A DNA stretch of 64,000 nucleotides from Holophagales bacterium (GTDB lineage: Bacteria > Acidobacteriota > Thermoanaerobaculia > Multivoradales > Multivoraceae). Shown here piece after piece: positions 8,820 to 22,500 of this stretch. Position numbers and translations under genes: made by a program. The number at the start of each line of letters is the position of its first letter. Within the stretch, counting starts at the first letter, position 1. A model generated the notes under the pieces. The model ran no database searches, was not told where the DNA came from, and was given only the letters and a program-made list of their open reading frames with translations. The DNA is taken from contig VYDI01000019.1 of assembly GCA_009843505.1 (NCBI GenBank), forward strand, positions 64,501 through 128,500, written 5' to 3'.

Positions 8820-9047
8820 ATGAGCCGAGTGACGATCGAATACTGCGTAATGTGAAACTACCGACCCCGAGCCGCCGGTCTGGCGGCTCAGTTGAAGGAG
8901 CAGTTCGACCTCGACGCCGAACTCGTAGACGGCGGCGGCGGCGTCTTCGAGGTCGCCCTCGACGGCCGCCTCGTCTTCTCCAAGAAAGAGCTCGGCCGCT
9001 TCCCCAACAACGGCGAAGTCGAGCACGCCGTCGCCGATCTGCTGTAG
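8820..9047 (+). CDS. Selenoprotein W-like protein (SelT/SelW/SelH family), Sec at codon 12 (TGA 8853-8855)
   Basis: Read with the in-frame TGA at 8853-8855 as selenocysteine, this frame gives 75 residues: MSRVTIEYCVM-U-NYRPRA, then a thioredoxin-like core ending in the SelW hallmarks GGGGVFEVALDGRLVFSKK and GRFPNNGEVEHAV. Family members start with the same beta strand, a CxxU or CxxC redox motif and NY-x-PRA. GGAG lies 5 bases before the ATG. The TGA is followed by a perfect hairpin of SECIS type (8869-8889), and the match to the family continues without a break across the TGA, which rules out a simple pseudogene. Expected role: thiol redox protein in the cytoplasm. The selA, selB, selC and selD genes are not in the window. 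Confidence 0.92.
8853..8893 (+). promoter_or_regulatory. Bacterial SECIS-like element for Sec insertion
   Basis: Starts at the TGA (8853-8855). GAGCCGCC (8869-8876) and GGCGGCTC (8882-8889) form a perfect 8-bp stem with the loop GGTCT (8877-8881). The loop begins 22 bases after the TGA, within the range known for bacterial SECIS, and GGTCT is, from memory, also in the apical loop of the E. coli fdhF SECIS. The expected partner is SelB. Confidence 0.85.
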
Positions 9048-9064
9048 CGCCGCGTCGCGGCGTA

Positions 9065-9239
9065 TCCGCCCGGCGCCCCGGGGGAGGATTCCCGGCGGAC
9101 GCTCGCGCTATTCCGGCGGACGAGAAGCCGGCGCTCGCTTCGGTCGCCTGCGCTCCGGTAGGTCCTCGCCAACTGCAGGGCTCTCGGGCGTCGCTTGGCT
9201 CCAGCCCGCCGGGAATCCTCCCCCGGGGCGCCGGGCGGA
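9065..9239. repeat. Palindromic element with perfect 34-bp inverted arms
   Basis: The left arm (9065-9098, containing GCCCCGGGGGAGGATTCCCG) and the right arm (9206-9239) are exact reverse complements over 34 bases. They flank a 107-base centre with no coding potential that I can support. The element fills the gap between the selenoprotein stop (9047) and the PTPS-like gene (9270). It could be a MITE or REP-like mobile repeat or a large cruciform; transcribed, it would form a very stable hairpin that could end selW transcription. Confidence 0.85.
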
Positions 9240-9269
9240 CTCGTCGTTCAGGGACGCTACGATCGGGAC

Positions 9270-9758
9270 GTGTCCGGTACCTACTCACTACGCCTAAGCA
9301 AGGAGGACTTCAAGTTCTCCGCGGCTCATTTCACGGTGTTCTCGGAGGACGAGGCGGAGGCGCTTCACGGACACAACTACCGGGTGCGCGTGGAACTGGG
9401 CGGTCCAGGGGTGGACGAGTTGGAGTTCCTCGTGCCGGTCGCCGCGGCGAAGCGGGACATCCGGTCGCAATGCGCGGAGCTCGACGAGAAGGTCCTGCTG
9501 CCCGAGGGGTGCCCGTATCTGGAGCTGACTCGATCCGACGAGACCGTAACCACCAGGTTCGGAACGCGGCGGTACGAGTTCCCGTCATCGGAAGTCGTCC
9601 TGCTGCCGGTAGCGAACGTGACCGTCGAGGCGCTGGCCCGGCTGTTCTGGCAACGTCTGGCGGACCGATGGGGCTCCCTTCACGATCGCGTGGAAACACT
9701 CGAAGTCATCGTGGCTGAAACCCGGGGCCAGGGTGCCAGCTACCGGCGCGACCTGTAG
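9270..9758 (+). CDS. 6-pyruvoyl-tetrahydropterin synthase-like protein (PTPS/QueD superfamily), atypical active site
   Basis: A 162-residue T-fold protein. The zinc ligands are present: His20 in SAAHF and His33/His35 in LHGHNY; the C-terminal VETLEVIVAET and TVEALARLFW also match the family. The catalytic Cys, normally three residues before LHGH, is Ala29 here, flanked by Glu28 and Glu30, and the usual LDH is LDEK (Glu73). This excludes ordinary QueD or PTPS chemistry. Glu near that position recalls PTPS-III, which makes 6-hydroxymethyldihydropterin for folate and replaces FolB; the nearby folE supports this, but it is inference. I chose GTG 9270 because the frame upstream (to 9195) lies in the inverted repeat. 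Confidence 0.75.
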   Translation: MSGTYSLRLSKEDFKFSAAHFTVFSEDEAEALHGHNYRVRVELGGPGVDELEFLVPVAAAKRDIRSQCAELDEKVLLPEGCPYLELTRSDETVTTRFGTRRYEFPSSEVVLLPVANVTVEALARLFWQRLADRWGSLHDRVETLEVIVAETRGQGASYRRDL

Positions 9759-9768
9759 GAGCATCACC

Positions 9769-10203
9769 TTGAAGACACAGTTCGATCCCGACGACAGCCA
9801 GTTCGCGACCCTCCGCGGACTCGATCCCGACGCCCCGGTTGCCGCGCTCAACCTCTTCCAGTTCAACGACCGCGCCCGGTACGCACCCGGCGACGAGGAG
9901 TACGGAACCGAGGAAGCCGAAGTCTCCGGTCAGGAGGCCTTCCAGCGATACGCAGCCTCCGCGGGACAGGTCCTTGCCGACCTGGGAGGCCACGTAGCGT
10001 TCACCACGATGGTCGATCAAGTGATGATCGGGCCCTCCGACCCGCCCTGGCACGTCTCGGCGGTCATGGTCTTCCCTTCCCGCCGGGCTTTCATCGAGAT
10101 GACGATGAACCCCGAGTTCCAGGCCGCATCCCGCCACAGGAAAGCCGGCCTGGCGAACCACTACCAGGTGCACCTGAACGGCGCACCCTGGGTGGAGGGG
10201 TAG
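9769..10203 (+). CDS. DUF1330-like ferredoxin-fold protein
   Basis: A 144-residue cytoplasmic protein with the layout of the DUF1330/dimeric alpha-beta barrel group: AALNLFQFNDRA near the N-terminus, a central EAFQRYAA, and the C-terminal VMVFPSRRAFIEMTMNPEFQ with a strand and helix, then HRKAGL. I chose the TTG start at 9769 because AGGAG (9757-9761) precedes it by 7 bases. It follows the PTPS-like gene by 10 bp, so the two are co-transcribed. Its substrate or role is unknown. Confidence 0.72.
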   Translation: MKTQFDPDDSQFATLRGLDPDAPVAALNLFQFNDRARYAPGDEEYGTEEAEVSGQEAFQRYAASAGQVLADLGGHVAFTTMVDQVMIGPSDPPWHVSAVMVFPSRRAFIEMTMNPEFQAASRHRKAGLANHYQVHLNGAPWVEG

Positions 10204-10256
10204 TCAGCCCCTCTCCCTGCTCCAGCCGAAGCTCCGGGCCCCGCCGCGGACGGGTA

Positions 10257-11627
10257 TCACCGACGCCGCTGCACCAACTGCGCGACGGTTTCGAGGTGGG
10301 CGGTCTGGGGAAAGACGTCGAAGAAGGAGATGGACTCGAGGTCGAAGTCGCGGGTCAGGTCGCCGAGGTCGCGGGCGAGGGTGGCGGGGTCGCAGGAGAC
10401 GTAGGTCAGGCGGCGGGGTGCGGCGTTGAGGAGGGCGCTGCGGACCCTTCGCGAAAGACCGGCGCGGGGCGGATCGACGAGGACCCGGTCGAGGCCGGGT
10501 TCCAGACCGGGGCCGCCGCGCCGCCGGTCGATCCAGCTATCGACCGCCGACCGCTCGACGCGGCAGTGGCGGAGACCGTTGCGGCGCAGGTTGTTCCGCG
10601 CGTAGCGGGCGGCGACCGACTCGCCTTCCACGGCCGTGACGGACCGGTAGCGGTCGGCGAGACCGACGGTAAAGAAGCCGACGCCGGCGTAGAGCTCCAC
10701 GGCGGCCTCGCCATCGAACGTCCCGACCGCCGACAGAAGAAGCGACTCCAGGAGCCCGCCGTGCGCCTGGAAGAAGCAGCGGGCGTCGTAGCTGAGCCGC
10801 TTCCCCTGAAGGTCGATCTCGAGCTCACCGCCGGGCAGGCCGTCGACGGGCGGCGCCGCAACCACCGGATCGTCCCCCTCCAGGCCAGTCGTCGCCAGGC
10901 TGAGGCGGCTCGGCAGCGTCCTGGAAGCAGCAGCCCGGTCGCCCAGCAGCGAAGACAATCCGCGCAGCTCGTTCTCGAGCGCCGGAGCGAGCACCGGGCA
11001 GCGGTCGACGAAGACCAGGTCGTGGCTGCGACGCCGTCGAAAGCCGACGCCAACCGACCCGTCCGGACGTTCGTCCCCCTCCGAGCGTGGGGCAACATGG
11101 ACCTGCGCCCGCAGCCGATACCCCCACGTCCTCTCGCTCACCGGCTCCTCGAAGCGGCACGCCGCGAGCTGGGCCGGGTCGATGCCGCCCAGCCGGCGCA
11201 ACGTCTCCACCGCCGCCGCCACCTTGAGTCCCAACTGCTCCGCGTCCTCGATGTGCTGGAGTTGGCAGCCGCCGCAACGCTCGTAGAACGGACACGGCGC
11301 CTCTCGCCGCAGGGGCCCCGCCGTCTTTACCTCTTCGATCTCCGCGCGGGCGTAGCTCGGGCGACGCTCGGTGATCCTGGCCTCGACCACGTCGCCGGGG
11401 GCGGCCCGCGGTACGAAGACCGGCATGCCGCGCCACCGCGCCAGGCCGTCGCCGCCGAGCACGATCTTCTCGATCGTCAACTCCAGGCGATTGATGCCGG
11501 CCAGGGCCGCCAGCGCTTCCAGGCGCTCGGCCGACAGCGGCCGCTTCCGGGGAGTCGACTCAGTCGTGGCCGCCGCCGGTATGGCGCCGTCCGTGTTCCC
11601 AGGCCGGGTCCCGGCGGGCGAACTCAT
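10257..11627 (-). CDS. rlmD: 23S rRNA (uracil-5-)-methyltransferase, RlmD/RumA type
   Basis: SAM-dependent methyltransferase that makes 5-methyluridine in rRNA. A TRAM domain (LELTIEKIVLGGDGLAR onward) is followed by three cysteines of the [4Fe-4S] site (C112, C118, C121 in PCPFYERCGGCQLQH) and a fourth in VDRCPV. Motifs of the catalytic domain are ELYAGVGFFTVGLA (SAM site), VLVDPPRAGL and YVSCDPATLARD with the nucleophilic Cys. The start is unclear: ATG 11627 overlaps the next gene by 68 bp and lacks a ribosome site; TTG near 11480 would begin just at the TRAM domain. RlmD, RlmC and TrmA types cannot be separated with certainty from sequence alone. Confidence 0.88.
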   Translation of the reverse strand: MSSPAGTRPGNTDGAIPAAATTESTPRKRPLSAERLEALAALAGINRLELTIEKIVLGGDGLARWRGMPVFVPRAAPGDVVEARITERRPSYARAEIEEVKTAGPLRREAPCPFYERCGGCQLQHIEDAEQLGLKVAAAVETLRRLGGIDPAQLAACRFEEPVSERTWGYRLRAQVHVAPRSEGDERPDGSVGVGFRRRRSHDLVFVDRCPVLAPALENELRGLSSLLGDRAAASRTLPSRLSLATTGLEGDDPVVAAPPVDGLPGGELEIDLQGKRLSYDARCFFQAHGGLLESLLLSAVGTFDGEAAVELYAGVGFFTVGLADRYRSVTAVEGESVAARYARNNLRRNGLRHCRVERSAVDSWIDRRRGGPGLEPGLDRVLVDPPRAGLSRRVRSALLNAAPRRLTYVSCDPATLARDLGDLTRDFDLESISFFDVFPQTAHLETVAQLVQRRR

Positions 11628-11796
11628 CGAGTTGGCTCGGCACTTCGACGAGGGTCCGGCTGATCTCCGGATCGCAGACATCGTTCTCGCACTCGTAGAC
11701 GTAGACGTTCCAGTCGTCGCGACGGCGGTAGGCGCACAGCGTCTGGTAGGTGTCGCAGTAGCCGCACTTGATCGAGAGGTTGCGAATGTTGATCAC
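11560..11796 (-). CDS. Small cysteine-rich, probably metal-binding protein
   Basis: A 78-residue acidic protein from a GTG at 11796. Five cysteines lie in its first half: C11, C14 (CGYC), C21, C36 and C41, spaced as in a zinc ribbon or a small metal site. The C-terminus is charged and His-rich (GRRHTGGGHD). I do not recognise the family. It lies 47 bp after the tlpA stop and overlaps the probable start of the methyltransferase gene, so the three are likely one transcript. It has normal GC-rich codon use and no signal peptide. Confidence 0.6.
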   Translation of the reverse strand: MINIRNLSIKCGYCDTYQTLCAYRRRDDWNVYVYECENDVCDPEISRTLVEVPSQLDEFARRDPAWEHGRRHTGGGHD

Positions 11797-11843
11797 GGCG
11801 CCATCGCCCTCCCGGTTCGCGGAACCGCTGCCTGTCCCGGGCC

Positions 11844-12395
11844 TCAGCCGGACGTGACGGCGAGCGCCTCCTCGATCGCGTTGCGGATCACGGTGGCCCC
11901 GGTGATGCCGATCGAGATGTAGGAAACGTCGCCCCGAGGGTCCAGCACGACGAGCGTCGGCAAGGCGTAGAGCTCCGCCGCCCCCATCACCTCCTCCTCG
12001 GGGTCGAGCAGCACCGGGTAGCTGAACGGTGTCTTCTCGACGTATCCGCGGACTGTCTCCGGATCCTCCCCGGAATTCAAGGCCAGGAACGACACTCCCC
12101 GGCCGACGTACTCCTCGCGCAGCTTCTCGAGGATCTCCGCCTGGTAGACGCAGGGCTTGCACCACGACGCCCACATGTCGACCACGACGACGTCGCCCCG
12201 CAGGTCCGGCGGACCCAGCCGGGATCCGTCCAGCGTGTCCAACCGGAAGCTGGTCAGGATCGGGTCGAGCCCCGCAATCTCCGGCGGCTCGGAACCCGCG
12301 ACGATGCTCGACACCAGGAAGCCGAAAACCGCCACCAGGACCGCCCCGGCCACGCCCAGGCCAATCAGCAGGCCGACCGCCAAACGCCTTGTCAT
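11844..12395 (-). CDS. TlpA/ResA-like membrane-anchored thioredoxin
   Basis: A 183-residue protein with one N-terminal membrane segment (about residues 8-33) that anchors a periplasmic thioredoxin fold. The active site is WASWCKPC with Cys79 and Cys82, and the cis-proline loop is YALPTLVVLD. This fits thiol reductants of the TlpA/ResA group, used in cytochrome c maturation or periplasmic disulfide reduction; the target here is unknown. It sits between nrdJ (upstream) and the small Cys-rich protein (downstream). Confidence 0.88.
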   Translation of the reverse strand: MTRRLAVGLLIGLGVAGAVLVAVFGFLVSSIVAGSEPPEIAGLDPILTSFRLDTLDGSRLGPPDLRGDVVVVDMWASWCKPCVYQAEILEKLREEYVGRGVSFLALNSGEDPETVRGYVEKTPFSYPVLLDPEEEVMGAAELYALPTLVVLDPRGDVSYISIGITGATVIRNAIEEALAVTSG

Positions 12396-12427
12396 GCCGG
12401 CAGACTAGCAGTGGAGGTGCGCGTCGC

Positions 12428-12554
12428 GCCGAGAGCGGTCAGGCGCCGCCCAGCAAGGCGCGACGAGGGAGCACATAGTGGGCCGTATTGCGAAGCAATC
12501 GAAGCTGGTCACGCCGACCGAGGAGCAACGACGCTGGGCATGGCCGCTCTCGGC
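12428..12554. repeat. Nested palindromic intergenic element
   Basis: Three nested inverted repeats share one centre: outer GCCGAGAGCGG (12428-12438) with CCGCTCTCGGC (12544-12554), middle GCCCAGC (12448-12454) with GCTGGGC (12533-12539), and inner ATTGC-GAA-GCAAT (12487-12499). It ends at the nrdJ stop, so it may terminate nrdJ transcription, but its length suggests a dispersed repeat. Confidence 0.6.
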
Positions 12555-15440
<2,886 letters not shown>

Positions 15441-15584
15441 CTGCTACCTCCCTGGTCAGCACGGGTCCCATCGTGGTCCCGTGGGCTTTCGCGGTGAATG
15501 TCGAACTGTAGCCCAGAAGGGCCCTCTGGCGCAAGCAGAATCGCCACGAAAACCACTTCATGTAGCCCCAGGTACCCCTCATGC

Positions 15585-15632
15585 CTACTAGATATGGGCA
15601 TTCATCGTCTCATAGCGCCCTATCTATGAATG
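15585..15632. promoter_or_regulatory. Possible tandem NrdR boxes
   Basis: CTACTAGATATGGGCA (15585-15600) and GCCCTATCTATGAATG (15617-15632) each keep the C-w-A-n-n-T-A-T core of the NrdR box (consensus acaCwAtATaTwGtgt) and start exactly 32 bp apart, the three-turn spacing known for paired NrdR sites. They lie about 150-190 bp upstream of nrdJ. The match is only 8-9 of 16 in each, so this is tentative. Confidence 0.3.
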
Positions 15633-15696
15633 TGGACCCTCTTCGGAGAGCAGCGGTAGATCCTGCGGATTCGAGGCGGCGATAAGCTCCTCAGCC

Positions 15697-17265
15697 GTGA
15701 CCAGGAACCGCGCCACGAGTTCGGGCATCGAGCTGCCGCCGTTCTTCGCGCCGGATGACCGCCCGCGGGAGAACGGGGCTCAGGCCGCGCCCGGCGAGTT
15801 CCCGTTCACGCGCGGCCTGTACCAGGACATGTACCGCAAGCGACTGTGGACGATGCGCCAGTACGCCGGCTACGCCAGCGCCACCGAGTCGAACCGCCGG
15901 TACCGCTACCTCCTGGAGCAGGGCACGACCGGCCTCTCGGTCGCCTTCGATCTCCCTACCCAGATCGGCTACGACTCGGATGCCCGGGCCGCCCGCGGCG
16001 AGGTGGGGCGCGTCGGTGTCGCGATCGACAGCGTCGAGGACATGAGGACCCTGTTCGACGGCATCCCGCTTGGTCAGGTCACGACCTCGATGACGATCAA
16101 CTCGACGGCATCGATCCTCCTCTCCATGTACCTGGCGGTCGCGGAGGAGCAGGGTACGCCCTGGTCGAACGTCGGCGGCACGGTGCAGAACGACATCCTG
16201 AAGGAGTACATCGCCCGCGGCACCCACATCTATCCGCCGCCCCACTCCCTGCGCCTGGTCACCGACCTGATCGTCTTCTGCTCCGAGCACGTTCCGCGCT
16301 GGAATCCCGTTTCGATCTCGGGCTACCACATCCGCGAAGCGGGCTCCACCGCCGCCCAGGAAGTCGCCTTCACCCTCGCCAACGCCCTCTGCTACGTCGA
16401 CCTGGTGCTGGCGCGCGGGCTCGATATCGACAGCTTCGCCCCCCGGTTGTCCTTCTTCTTCAACGCCCACAACAATTTTCTGGAGGAAGTCGCCAAGTTC
16501 CGGGCCGCCCGCCAGCTCTGGGCCGAACTGGTCCGCGAGCGCTACGAGCCGCGCAACGAACGCTCGTGCTGGCTGCGCTTCCATACCCAGACCGGCGGTT
16601 CGACCCTGACCGCGCAGCAACCCGAGAACAACGTCGCCCGGGTGGCGATCCAGGCGCTGGCCGCGGTATGCGGAGGCACCCAGTCGCTGCACACGAACGG
16701 GGCCGACGAGGCCCTCGGCCTGCCGACCGAGACCTCCGCGCGGGTGGCGCTGCGCAGCCAGCAGATCGTCGCTCACGAGACGGGGGTCGCCGACGTCGCC
16801 GATCCACTCGGCGGCTCGTGGGCGATCGAGGCGCTCACCGGAGAACTCGCGGCCAAGGCCCGCAACATGATCGAGCAGATCGAAGAGCTCGGGGGCGCCG
16901 CCCAGGCGATCGAGTCGGGCTACCAGCAGAACGAGATCGCCAACGCCGCCTACCGCCACCAGTTGGCGGTCGAGTCCAGGGACGAGGTGATCGTCGGCGT
17001 CAACGCCTACACCCAGGAGGAAGACGAGGAGGCCACGTTCCTGGCCGTCGACCCGGCCGCCGAATCCCGGCAGGTCGAGCGGGTCCGGAAGGTCCGCGAG
17101 CAACGCGACGCGAGCGCGGCGACGGCCGCCCTGGACCGACTCCAGCAGGCGGCAGCGGGCGAAGACAACCTCGTTCCCCGGATCCTCGACTGCGTCCGGC
17201 AGCGGGCCACCCTGGGAGAGATCTCGGACCGCCTGCGCGCGGTCTGGGGCGAGTACGAAAAATGA
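15697..17265 (+). CDS. Methylmalonyl-CoA mutase large-chain catalytic domain
   Basis: The TIM-barrel chain of methylmalonyl-CoA mutase, 522 residues from a GTG start. It lacks the C-terminal B12-binding domain, so it must pair with a separate small chain, not seen here. Family motifs: [60 protein letters not shown], and [19 protein letters not shown], the last in the CoA and substrate channel. Together with mce, meaB and the carboxyltransferase it makes the propionyl-CoA to succinyl-CoA route. Isobutyryl-CoA mutase and related mutases share this fold, but the [13 protein letters not shown] form and the mce-meaB neighbours favour methylmalonyl-CoA. Confidence 0.93.
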   Translation: MTRNRATSSGIELPPFFAPDDRPRENGAQAAPGEFPFTRGLYQDMYRKRLWTMRQYAGYASATESNRRYRYLLEQGTTGLSVAFDLPTQIGYDSDARAARGEVGRVGVAIDSVEDMRTLFDGIPLGQVTTSMTINSTASILLSMYLAVAEEQGTPWSNVGGTVQNDILKEYIARGTHIYPPPHSLRLVTDLIVFCSEHVPRWNPVSISGYHIREAGSTAAQEVAFTLANALCYVDLVLARGLDIDSFAPRLSFFFNAHNNFLEEVAKFRAARQLWAELVRERYEPRNERSCWLRFHTQTGGSTLTAQQPENNVARVAIQALAAVCGGTQSLHTNGADEALGLPTETSARVALRSQQIVAHETGVADVADPLGGSWAIEALTGELAAKARNMIEQIEELGGAAQAIESGYQQNEIANAAYRHQLAVESRDEVIVGVNAYTQEEDEEATFLAVDPAAESRQVERVRKVREQRDASAATAALDRLQQAAAGEDNLVPRILDCVRQRATLGEISDRLRAVWGEYEK

Positions 17266-17289
17266 GCCTGCGATACGAGGGGTGAGCCG

Positions 17290-17562
17290 GTGAAGTCGGC
17301 CTACGAGCGGGCGCTCGAGAAGCTTGAGAGCCGCGGCATCTCGGCGCCCCGGCAGGACGCCCTGGACGAGGATCAGCGGCGGCGGATCGAAGACGCCCGC
17401 GGCCGCCACCAGGCGAAGGTGGCCGAACTCGAGATCCTCCACCGCAAGAACCTCGCCGCGGACCCGGCCAAGCGGCTCGAGGAGGAAGAGAACTACCGCG
17501 TCGAGCTACGGCGTCTCGCCGAGCGCCTGGAGCGCGACATCGAGCGCATCCGTCGCGGCTGA
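17290..17562 (+). CDS. Small charged coiled-coil protein
   Basis: A 90-residue protein from a GTG at 17290. It is almost wholly helical and charged, with heptad-like patterns in EDARGRHQAKVAELEILHRKN and EELRRLAERLERDIERI-type stretches. No cysteines, membrane segment or catalytic motif. It lies 24 bp after the mutase gene and converges on carB with 7 bp between the stops. Family and function are unknown; transcription with the mutase is likely. Confidence 0.7.
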   Translation: MKSAYERALEKLESRGISAPRQDALDEDQRRRIEDARGRHQAKVAELEILHRKNLAADPAKRLEEEENYRVELRRLAERLERDIERIRRG

Positions 17563-17569
17563 AGCGGAC

Positions 17570-20815
<3,246 letters not shown>

Positions 20816-21177
20816 GAGCGCGCGGAGTGTATAAGCAACCGGGCTCGGCGCCGGGTCGCCTCGCCAGCGGAAAAGACGGCGCGGAAGAAACACTTTGGCG
20901 CCGGGTTGCGTATACTCCCTTCAGAGGCGGCACCCAGCCACAGGCAAGGGTCGAATCGACTTGCGCCCTGGCTCCCGTGTCGTCACCCACCGGGTCGCGA
21001 CTGGACGCGTCCGCGGCCAGAGGAACTGCGACCCACCCCCGGACACAGTCCGGACCTGCCCTAAACCCTCAATCTCCGCTCAGCGGCCACGGGCCGACTG
21101 AGGCGCGATTCAAACCCGGGAGGGGTTGCTCCTAGAGCAGCCCCTCCTTCCACATCTGGAGGGGGAGGGCGGCGGCC
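20816..21177. other. Intergenic region upstream of carB
   Basis: A 362-base gap between the carB start and the lolC stop, both minus strand. No coding frame, tRNA or riboswitch that I can support. It should hold the carB promoter; TATACA (20828-20833, minus strand) is a possible -10 box and would give a leader of only a few bases. A hairpin at 21119-21147 is listed on its own. Confidence 0.5.
21119..21147. terminator. Strong hairpin after lolC
   Basis: GGAGGGGTTGCTC (21119-21131) and GAGCAGCCCCTCC (21135-21147) pair along 13 bases with one G-U wobble and a CTA loop. It lies 31 bases after the lolC stop, so it probably ends the spoIID-to-lolC transcript. There is no strong T-run on either side. 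Confidence 0.6.
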
Positions 21178-22500
21178 CTACTCCCAGTGGAGCGCCCGCG
21201 CCGGTTCAAGGGATGACGCCAGCCGGGCGGGCCACCAGCACGCGAGCCCGACGACGACGAGGCTGAAGCCCGCCACCGCCAGCAGATCCAGCGCCCGAAC
21301 GTCGAACGGGACGCTGCTGATGAAGTAGATCTCGGCCACGCCGGGATCGAACCGCACAAGCTCGTAACGGGTGATGATCAAGCTGACCAGCGAACCGAGC
21401 AGCAGACCGAGGCCGGTGCCCGCGGCGCCAAGACTCAACCCGCAGACCAGGAACACCCGCCGCAGCCGCCGGGGGCCGAGGCCCAGCGCCGCAAGCACCG
21501 CTGTGTCCCTGCCCCGCTCGCGCACCATGACGACCAGGGCCGCGGCGATGTTGAACGTCGACACCAGCACGATCAGGCCCAGTACCAGGAACAGGCCCCA
21601 CTTCTGCAGCCGAAGCGCCGCGAAGATGTCCCGGTTGCCCCGTCGCCAGTCAGTGACGAGCGCATCGGCGCCCACCAGCTCCTCGATGCTCCGGTGCACC
21701 GCCGACTGGTCGGCGCCCTGCGACGTCGCCACCTCAAGGACCACTCCGAGCGCGCCGAGGGCCTCGACCGCGTCCCGGTGGAGGACGGCGTAGCTCCGGT
21801 CGTACTCGGAGAACCCGGTCTCGAACGCGCCGGTCACCCGGAGCGTGCGGTAGGCGAAGCGCGGCTGGCCCGAGGGCGAACCGACGATCGCCGTCAGACG
21901 CAGCAGGTCTCCGTCCGCCGCGCCGAGCGTCCGCTGGAGCTGCCGGCCGAGCACGATGGCTTCGAAGCCGTCGGCGCTCCCTTCGAGTTGCTCTTCGCCG
22001 GCGCCAAAGGAGGACGCCCCGGGCAGAACGCCCCGGAACCAGACATCCACGCCGGCCGGGTTTCCCCTGCTCGCCAACGCACCCTGGCCAGCCAGCGTGG
22101 CGCCGACCCGTTCCACCCCGGGCAGACGCCGCAATCGGCCGGCCGTTTCGTCGGCCGAAGTCAGATCTCCCGCGGCTTCACCGAGAGGCGTGACGACCAG
22201 AGGTCCGCTCTGCAGCAGCCGATTCTCGACCGAACTCGTGTAGCCGCTCATCAGCGCCATCGAGACGACCATCGCCGCCACGCCCAGACCCGTCGACCCC
22301 AGGGCCGACCTCGCGGTCCCGGTCAGCAGACGGCTTCGTCCCCCGAGCAGGTAGCGCGCGGCGATCCACCAGACCACCGAAAAGGACGCCGGCCTTGCGG
22401 CCGGCACGTCTGCCCGGCCGCCTCCGGCGGCAGCCGGCGGGGACGCCGGCGCACCCGGTATGCGGCCCGTCCTCTTCGCCCGTTCCCTGGGATCACCCAC
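21178..22500 (-). CDS. LolC/LolE-type (FtsX-family) lipoprotein-releasing permease
   Basis: A 440-residue inner-membrane ABC permease. The pattern is LolC-like: one membrane helix early (LGSTGLGVAAMVVSMALMSGY), a large periplasmic domain (about residues 95-290) and three C-terminal helices of the FtsX domain (LQKWGLFLVLGLIVLVSTFNIAAAL, then two more). The FNIAAALVVMVRERGRDTAVLAALG segment is typical of LolC/E, which extract lipoproteins from the inner membrane with the LolD ATPase. The first 40 residues are Pro/Ala/Gly-rich and partly encoded by a 24-bp repeat also found at 44543. The GTG start overlaps the carA stop by 8 bp. lolD is not in the window. Confidence 0.82.
   Translation of the reverse strand: MGDPRERAKRTGRIPGAPASPPAAAGGGRADVPAARPASFSVVWWIAARYLLGGRSRLLTGTARSALGSTGLGVAAMVVSMALMSGYTSSVENRLLQSGPLVVTPLGEAAGDLTSADETAGRLRRLPGVERVGATLAGQGALASRGNPAGVDVWFRGVLPGASSFGAGEEQLEGSADGFEAIVLGRQLQRTLGAADGDLLRLTAIVGSPSGQPRFAYRTLRVTGAFETGFSEYDRSYAVLHRDAVEALGALGVVLEVATSQGADQSAVHRSIEELVGADALVTDWRRGNRDIFAALRLQKWGLFLVLGLIVLVSTFNIAAALVVMVRERGRDTAVLAALGLGPRRLRRVFLVCGLSLGAAGTGLGLLLGSLVSLIITRYELVRFDPGVAEIYFISSVPFDVRALDLLAVAGFSLVVVGLACWWPARLASSLEPARALHWE
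22433..22456. repeat. 24-bp dispersed GC-rich repeat, copy A (inside lolC)
   Basis: GCCGGCGGGGACGCCGGCGC followed by ACCC is the exact reverse complement of 44543-44566. It lies in the codons for the N-terminal tail of the LolC-like protein. Confidence 0.7.

Noticed and set aside
8853..8855. Reading the TGA as a stop in a dead gene
   Set aside because: SelW-type conservation continues after the TGA, a SECIS-like hairpin follows it, and the position is the family's usual Sec position.
15441..15696. Cobalamin riboswitch before nrdJ
   Set aside because: No B12-box or the expected long paired leader is visible in the 256-base gap.
21100..21120. tRNA-like T-loop (GATTCAAACCC)
   Set aside because: No acceptor stem, D arm or anticodon arm can be built around it.
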